This document shows positions 57,614 through 64,000 of a DNA stretch of 64,000 nucleotides, piece by piece. Under the pieces are notes generated by a model that was given only the letters and a program-made list of their open reading frames with translations, searched no databases and was not told the DNA's origin. Every line of letters begins with the position of its first letter. Positions within the stretch are counted from its first letter, which is position 1. The translations under genes and the position numbers were made by a program. Source of the DNA: Paramarasmius palmivorus (taxonomy: Eukaryota > Basidiomycota > Agaricomycetes > Agaricales > Marasmiaceae); the NCBI GenBank assembly GCA_037176845.1, contig JAYKXP010000012.1:434001-498000 (forward strand), read 5' to 3'.

Positions 57614-59377
57614 ATGGCCAGTGCTGAAGATCCGGAAGACAACGGTGCGCGTCGCAGTAGTCAATTCATGGAATAATGGCTCACATTCGAAGACATTTTT
57701 GAAATAGAATTGTCTCGGTATGATCATACCCATGACTTCAAACGCAGTCAGGATACTCCAATTTCGTGGCTACCTGCAGAGATTATAGCACACATATTCA
57801 CCTATTGCGTGCCTTCAAAGTCCCCCAGTTCGTTCATGCATGGGCTGAAGTGGCTATCGATCACCCAGGTCTGTCGCCGCTGGCGTTATATCGCGCTGGA
57901 GCACACTGTGCTATGGACGTGTATCATGTTGAGGAATCCAGAGCTCGTAGACACAATGCTAGAGCGTTTAAAGGCATTCCCTTTGAGTGTATTCTCTACA
58001 TGGGTTTCTAATTCTACGACCTCTCGTTGGGATGGTCCTTTCGAGAAGCTACAGCAGCAACTCTCTCGGATCAGAGATTTGCAACTTCATGCATTCAGAG
58101 GCTTAGTACCTTGCGAAGAGTTGATCCGAAAACTCACTGTTCCAGCTCCGTCTCTTCGTTCCCTGGAAATTACCAGCGATCATCCCCTCGACCTTCCAGT
58201 CGAGCTCTTTGCTGGCGATGCTCCTCTTCTCACCCGCCTTCGTCTTGATTCGGCTTATCTACCATGGACATCCCCACTACTCGCAAATCTTACCCAGATA
58301 ACGCTGTGGGGCGATGAGGCTACTACCAATACACCAACGTCCAGGCAGCTGTTGGACGCGCTTCGCTCTATGCCGCTCCTCGAAGAGCTGGATTTTGCAT
58401 ATATCTTCCCCAACGATTTCGAACACACTGGGACAATGATCCCGATCCCCAGATTGCGCAAGCTGAGCATTGTAGGCAATGTGGGTGGATGCGAAGGGCT
58501 ACTCAGTAACATCTCGTTTCCAGAGAACACTGTTGTGGACCTCGATTGTTGGCTCGAAATAGAAGACGTCGATCCCTTCTATTCCTTTATCTTACACTTC
58601 CCTCGAATCTTTCTGGAAGATTCTTCAACAAAGAACGTAAACGCTCAGGTCGAGAGACGACGGATCGCGAAGACTCTTCTCATCGACCTCCGCGAAGATC
58701 ATAACGGTACTCTATATCTTACTCTCAAAGCATGGAACGAGGACGTGATTCCCATCGATGCCTTCGAACCTTTCGACTTTAATGCCACGCTGCCCGTTCC
58801 GCTCATCAGCCTGACATTTCATTGGGACAGAGATCAGGCTCAGCCGGACGTAGAAGAGGACATAGAGTCTATCTTCACTTCGCTGCCTGCAGGTTCCGTA
58901 CAAACTCTCCACATCAAAGAATCCAGTGATAATGACACAAATGATTCTCACGCACTTACTCGATACCTTGGAGCTTTGCCATTCAACTCGAATAGTGTGC
59001 AGACCCTTGTCATTGTCGGGTTTTCACTTTGCGCTCGATTGATACAGGTTCTTACCATGCTAAGCCAAGTGCACAGCTCGGTTTCACCCGGAACGTCCTT
59101 TCCTGCGTTGGACACCTTGGTCATATTGAGCGGCTCTGCTCTACGTTGGATTCACCCATTCACTCATGAACCTTCGGTTGAAATGAACCAAATGTTAGAC
59201 ATGTTAACGCATCGTCTTCAACATGGCAAGAGGATAGAAGTCCTGATGGCCAGAGACTGTGAAGTTGTTGGTACGCATCTCGACCATTTGTTGAAAGGGG
59301 TGATCGGGGAGCTGAGAGGTCTTCCTGAGTGTGACGAGCCTCCTCCGAGTCGGGTCGATCGCAGCAGGGTAGCATAG
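57614..59377 (+). CDS. F-box/LRR-like protein, array member 1
   Basis: Exon 1 57614-57644 (31 bp, MASAEDPEDN) and exon 2 57708-59377; 566 residues. The F-box at about 31-78 reads SWLPAEIIAHIFTYCVPSKS...WLSITQVCRRWRYIALEHTVLW. VDTMLERLKAFPLSVFS follows, then PTSRQLLDALRSMPLLEEL and GGCEGLLSNISFPENTVVDL. The end is GKRIEVLMARDCEVV...GVIGELRGLPE. Together with the next two genes it shares long blocks (DVDPFYSFI.HFPRIFL), so the array arose by fairly recent tandem duplication. Presumed SCF adaptor. Confidence 0.87.
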
Positions 59378-59393
59378 GTTGACTACTGAAAAA

Positions 59394-59636
59394 CTAGCTA
59401 ACTTCACGTCGATTTAACTCATCTAAAATACTAGTCCTTTCTTTCTCCCGTTCATGCAACTTCAAGTCGCTTTCCGAAATGCCGGCCAATATGCCTCGGA
59501 AACTCCTCGGACCTAGATCCGTTCCCACAAGCGCGAATAAAAATTTTCCAAACTTTTCAACTTGAACAACCTTCCGAGTTTGCCCTGAATCCTCGAGGTA
59601 ATTTCCGCTGCTTTCCTGTTCATTCTGGGCTAACAC
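59394..59636 (-). other. Antisense open frame between array members 1 and 2
   Basis: 80 codons on the opposite strand filling most of the 307-bp spacer: MLAQNEQESSGNYLEDSGQT ... KFGKFLFALVGTDLGPRSFR ... KLHEREKERTSILDELNR. It could be a small convergent gene, a relic or chance. See the similar frame at 61446-61682. Confidence 0.25.
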
Positions 59637-59684
59637 AAGTTAGTTATCTTATAGGAAAATTCCAGGAAATCCTGACTGAGCTTC

Positions 59685-61425
59685 ATGAGCACCGAAAAAC
59701 TGGATGAAAGTGCGTGTTACATACTGGCTCTATAGCACTCTGTTAACTGTGGACATAGCTCTCGACGAACGCATGATGCGCAACGACGATGCGCGTGAAC
59801 TCACTCAACATAATATGGACATCCCAGTATTCCGCCTTCCTCCCGAACTCATGGCGCAAATTTTCAGCTACTGTGTTCCATCTCCCGATTCTGCATATGG
59901 TGGCTTGAAGTGGTTGTATATCACTCATGTCTGTCGTCGTTGGCGTATTATTGCCCTCGAGTATGCTCCTCTCTGGACGTATATCGAACTCAGACATCCC
60001 AAACTCGCGGAAACCATGGTGGAACGCTCCAAGACTGCAATTCTGAGCCTCCACACGCCATGGTACTTTCCCATGACAAGAGATGCATGGCAGTGTCCGA
60101 TGGAGAGCTTACAACGGCAGCTCTTCCGTCTTGGACACCTGTCCTTGCGACTATACGTCTCCACCCGGATGGAACCACTTGTTGATTTCGTGCAACAACT
60201 CACGCAGTCGGCTCCGTTGCTCCGTTCCATAGAGATCCATAGCAGTCCCATGCTAGATCTCCCCCACAACTTCATTGCTCACAACGCACCTCTCCTCAGA
60301 CACCTCCATCTAAAATATACCTACTTGCCATGGAACTCGGCGCTTCTATCGAACCTGACTCATCTTGACCTGTTAGGCGACGGGCAAACAAACATACCGA
60401 CGGCGGAGCAGCTTTTGCGTGTACTTCGTGCCATGCCGAAGCTCGAAGTGCTTGCTCTCAGTTATGTCTTCCCTGACGGTATGGACCGTCTCGCAGAAAT
60501 CGTACTTCCCAGACTACGCGAGCTTCGCCTTTCAGGCAACATCGGTGGATGCGAAGGAGTGCTCAATAACATCGTATTTCCGGAAACGACTGTCTTGAAC
60601 CTCTCTTGCGCCATCGAACAAAACGATATCGACCCCTTCTACTCCTTTCTCTCCCACTTCCCTCGAATATTTCGGGCCCATTCATCATCTATAGGAACAC
60701 ATGGACGGACAGAGAAGCCTCGAACCGTTAAGACCCTTCTCATTCACCTCCTATCCTCGGATGACACACCTTGCCTTACTTTCAGCGCTTGGAATGAGGA
60801 TACGCTACCCCTCTACGCGTTCGAATATGGCCCCGACTTCGTCAAACTACCCGCTCCATCCATCCATATGACGCTACAGTGGGATCCAGAGCAAGCTCTC
60901 GCGGATGTGGAGGAAGATCTGGAGACTATCTTCAGTTCGCTGCCCATGCATTCTGTTGAAACACTACACCTTCGAGGAATTCGCGATTACGATCTTGACG
61001 AAGAAGGTATAGGAGCTTTCCTCGTTCGACACCTCGGAACCTTACCATTCAACTCGACTGGCGTAAAGACCATTGTCGTCTCCGGTGACGCCTTACATGA
61101 CGAACTGTCAGAGATTTGCGACATGCTGCGCCGTATCGATCCTTCAGTTTCGCCAGCAGGGCTAGCCTTCCCGGTGTTGCATACTCTTGTGTTAACGAGT
61201 AGCCCTGCCGATTTCTGGAGGTTGGCTCCCCATGGTGGTCCAACAGATATGGCAGTACTTCTGGAGATGTTGGCCCATCGTTTCGGGAGTGGGAAAAGGA
61301 TTGAAGTCCTAATGGCTAGATGCTTTTGGCTTCTTCGAGCGGAGGAAGTTGGGGTGTTGAGAGAAGTAGTCGGGGAATTGACAGAGTTCCCTGAAATCAC
61401 CGATCTTATGGAGAGTGGGCGTTGA
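59685..61425 (+). CDS. F-box/LRR-like protein, array member 2
   Basis: Exon 1 59685-59709 (25 bp, MSTEKLDE) and exon 2 59759-61425; 563 residues. The F-box at about 34-80 reads FRLPPELMAQIFSYCVPSPD...WLYITHVCRRWRIIALEYAPLW. LAETMVERSKTAILSLHT, LPHNFIAHNAPLLRHLHLKY and NIPTAEQLLRVLRAMPKLEV follow. GGCEGVLNNIVFPETTVLNL comes next, and the end is GKRIEVLMARCFWLL...VVGELTEFPE. A frame without the small exon also opens upstream, but only the spliced form gives a proper ATG and the family phase. Presumed SCF adaptor. Confidence 0.87.
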
Positions 61426-61445
61426 AAAGATTGTTGGGCACCATA

Positions 61446-61682
61446 TTAGACTGTAACGGGACTGAAATTGACTCGATTGTTAGGCAAAGGTGTAATTTTT
61501 AAAGTGTAATCTTCAAATTGGGGTTGGCTGTTGTCGTGTATTGTAGATCGTTCTTGCTGTGTCGGTTTGAAAGGTCTGCGTTGTGAGAGTTCTAACGCAA
61601 CTTGGTCACGAGCTTTAAACGCGACTATACCAGAGACCACCATTTTCTTGAAGGCCGCGCTACCGGTTCGTTCCTCGTCCAT
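61446..61682 (-). other. Antisense open frame between array members 2 and 3
   Basis: 78 codons from an ATG at 61682, with the frame open further upstream: MDEERTGSAAFKKMVVSGIV ... ARDQVALELSQRRPFKPTQQ. It occupies the 361-bp spacer and converges on member 2, just as the frame at 59394-59636 does on member 1. Weak similarity between the two is possible. Confidence 0.25.
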
Positions 61683-61786
61683 TGCTCTTACCCTTTGAAA
61701 GTCAAAGAGCTTACAATCTACCTCCAGAACCCCTGTTCGATAGTCCTGGTGAACGGTCTGGACGCTGCGACACCTTTTTTTCGAGG

Positions 61787-63510
61787 ATGGGTCTACTAGA
61801 AGATTCCGATGCTGGTGTGTACTGCGATTCTTTTCCACACTATTGAAGCTAAACCTCGAAAAAGAGATAGCTGTCCCACATAAAAATGAAAAAGAATGCA
61901 AACAAAAGACCCATACCAACTTTCAGCACAACCTGGACCTTCCAATCTCTCGCCTCCCCGTACACATTATGGCAGACATTTTTGGTCATTGCATCCCCTT
62001 TCGCCACTCCGATCCCAAAGCTACGAGCGTTGGGTGGTTGGCTTTCAGCCACGTCTGCCGTCTCTGGCGTTCAATTGCACTGAACGACGGCAAACTGTGG
62101 ACGTATATCCATGTGAATAACCATCACCTGGCCGAAACTATGCTAGAACGTTCTAAGGCGGCTCCTTTGGACGTTCGAATGCCCTGGACATGGAATCCCG
62201 ATAGACTGGACACCAAGCGTTTGCTGGAGAAACTCCGACACCAACTCTTCCGCATTCAACATCTACAGCTCTTCGCTTACAACAACAACACAGAATTTTT
62301 TCATGCGCTGGTTCAGCCAGCTCCATCTCTCCATTCGCTAGAAGTTGTTGGCAATGTCACTAACGTCCTACTTCTCCCCGACGACTTCCTCGCTCGCAAT
62401 GCCCCTCTTCTCACCAGTCTACGACTCCGACACACATACCTCCCATGGAACTCTCCACTCCTTACCAGACTTACGGCTCTAGACCTCAGTGGTGATGGGG
62501 TTACAAACATACCGACGGCCAGGCAGCTCCTGCAGGTGCTACGTGTCCTAACGCGACTGGAGTTTTTGAGGCTCGCGTACATACTCCCGAACTTCATTGA
62601 GCGCACAGAAGAGGTTCGATTTTCCGTGCTGCGTGAACTTACCATTGCGGGAAACATTGGCGGATGCGAAGGATTACTCAACAACATCTCGTTCCCAGAG
62701 ACGACTGTTCTGGACATTCGCTGCGATATAGAGCCAGAAGATGTCGACCCCTTCCTATCTTTCATCTCTCACTTCCCCCGGATCTTTCTGGCCAATCACT
62801 CGTCGACAGAGATTGATCCTCAGGCAGAACGGCCCAGAATCATGAAAACACTTCTCATCGACCTCAAGGACAGTACGCTTGTGTCTCTGAAGGCTTGGAA
62901 TATCGACCTGATTCCTGTCGACGCATTGGAGTCCCATCGCAGGTTTACGTATTCAGGCCGTATTCCAATGGTTGCACCGTCTATCCATCTGTCTTTCGAA
63001 TGGAGTCCACAACAGCCTTTTCCAGACATCGAGTTGGACATGGAGTGGATCTTCAGCTCTTTGCACATGGGCCACGTTCAAATGCTTCACATTACAGGGG
63101 ATGCCAACGTCAATGGTAGTCCAGACTTCCTGGTGCGATGTCTAGCATCCTTGCCATTCAACTCAACTGGCACGAAGACCATCGTGGTTCACGGCGGGGG
63201 CTTTTCCGACCAATTTACCCAGGTGTTTGCATTGCTCAGCAGCATCGATACTTCCGGGTCTCCTCCGATATTGGCCTTCCCAGCATTGCACACTCTCGCG
63301 TTGTTGTGTCTTGATGCCAGTTGCTGGAGCCACCCCGCTTACTCTGACGGGCAGTCGACATTCCTGGATCTGCTCTTGGAAATGCTGAAGTTTCGCTCTC
63401 AGAACGGGCAAAAGGTGGAAGTCTTGATGGCTAGGGGATACAATTCTCTTGGACAAGAGGATGCTGCATTGTTGAACGAATTGGTTGGTGAACTTCGGAA
63501 TATTCGTTGA
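61787..63510 (+). CDS. F-box/LRR-like protein, array member 3
   Basis: Exon 1 61787-61814 (28 bp, MGLLEDSDA) and exon 2 61871-63510; 555 residues. A basic stretch (HKNEKECKQKTHT) precedes the F-box (about 37-85): SRLPVHIMADIFGHCIPFRH...WLAFSHVCRLWRSIALNDGKLW. LAETMLERSKAAPLDVRM, NIPTARQLLQVLRVLTRLEF, GGCEGLLNNISFPETTVLDI and DVDPFLSFISHFPRIFLANH follow. The end is GQKVEVLMARGYNSLG...LVGELRNI. It is the most conserved with member 2 in the central blocks. Presumed SCF adaptor. Confidence 0.87.
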
Positions 63511-63872
63511 TCGTGTATCGTTCAATATGAGAAGAAAAGGCCTCTATGGCTGATTAATGTAGACTACGTACCGCTGTAGATCATCTACCTGTACTATCGA
63601 GAATGCAATAAGTGAAAACAAGGAACGGGACTGGGCGCTCGCGTTGCGTCATCATCCATCTCAGACTCTTACCGCGACCACGGCCCAAATTATTCCTTGT
63701 CTTCCCGTTTTTTCAGGTCCTTTTGTCTTCGTTCGTGCATCTACTTATCTCGCCTTTCATACGTAAACATTTGATATCTTTCTAGACCGTGGCTCCAGCG
63801 TTCAGTGTGAAACAATAGCGCTCTGCTGGTAACACTTTGACATCAAGAGCGTAGAAGAGGAGGACATTAGCT
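63511..63872. other. Spacer between array members 3 and 4
   Basis: 3' UTR and promoter DNA with pyrimidine-rich tracts. Unlike the two previous spacers it has no long antisense frame. Confidence 0.45.
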
Positions 63873-64000
63873 ATGGATACAGTGGGATTGGGTGCTGGTG
63901 CGTATTTTGATATCATAGAGACTCGAGGCTCATTGCTCAGCGACAGCCAAAGAAATGGCTGACGAGAAAGCCCTTTCTCCCAATCTTCAAAACAACCCCG
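63873..64000 (+). CDS. F-box/LRR-like protein, array member 4 (5' end only)
   Basis: Exon 1 63873-63897 (25 bp, MDTVGLGA) and exon 2 from 63941 to the window edge: ATAKEMADEKALSPNLQNNP. The same 25-bp, phase-1 first exon and similar spacing (362 bp after member 3) identify it as the next gene of the array. The F-box itself would begin just beyond the edge, so the family call rests on gene structure and position. Confidence 0.55.

Overview
The window looks like nuclear DNA of a mushroom-forming basidiomycete (Agaricomycetes). The basis is many genes broken by 45-65 bp GT-AG introns, compact promoters with TATA boxes, and above all the F-box/leucine-rich-repeat-like family with the signature LPPELxxxIFxxCxPS...THVCRxWRxIAL...LW that is hugely expanded in these fungi. 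No species is assigned. All gene models come from reading splice sites and frames by eye. Every model whose exons are listed sums to a whole number of codons unless I say otherwise.

Layout. 0-10 kb: the 5' end of an F-box gene (minus), a 52-residue secreted Cys peptide (minus), ribosomal protein eL28 (plus), a secreted beta-rich protein (minus), a membrane-anchored LysM protein (plus), an intronless F-box gene (minus) and an 11-exon F-box gene (plus). The last is a paralogue of the gene cut by the left edge. 10-27 kb: a run of F-box/LRR-like genes (11.3, 14.0, 19.1, 21.5 and 25.0 kb, plus a decayed copy at 10.2 kb) interrupted by a short-chain dehydrogenase, a multi-span membrane protein and a MARVEL-type four-span protein. 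27-30.7 kb: little that can be supported. 30.7-37.7 kb: an alpha/beta-hydrolase, two tandem Gcn4-like bZIP factors with an unrecognised spliced gene between them, and cytochrome c oxidase subunit VI (COX6/5A type).

37.7-49.5 kb is an 11.8-kb stretch without a supportable gene. It holds a diverged ~330-bp duplication and a GC-rich hairpin. It ends at a 988-residue CBM21 protein with an RVxF-like motif, probably a glycogen-targeting subunit of protein phosphatase 1. 52.7-57.6 kb has two small orphan genes. 57.6-64 kb is a head-to-tail array of three complete F-box/LRR-like genes and the start of a fourth.

The strongest theme is lineage-specific duplication of F-box genes, presumed substrate adaptors of SCF ubiquitin ligases. 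All nine intact or edge-cut members of the main family start with a tiny first exon (25-58 bp) that ends in phase 1 just before the F-box, although the peptides encoded there are unrelated. A second family shows two copies with a conserved promoter palindrome. I found no CRISPR array, rRNA, convincing tRNA or intact transposon.
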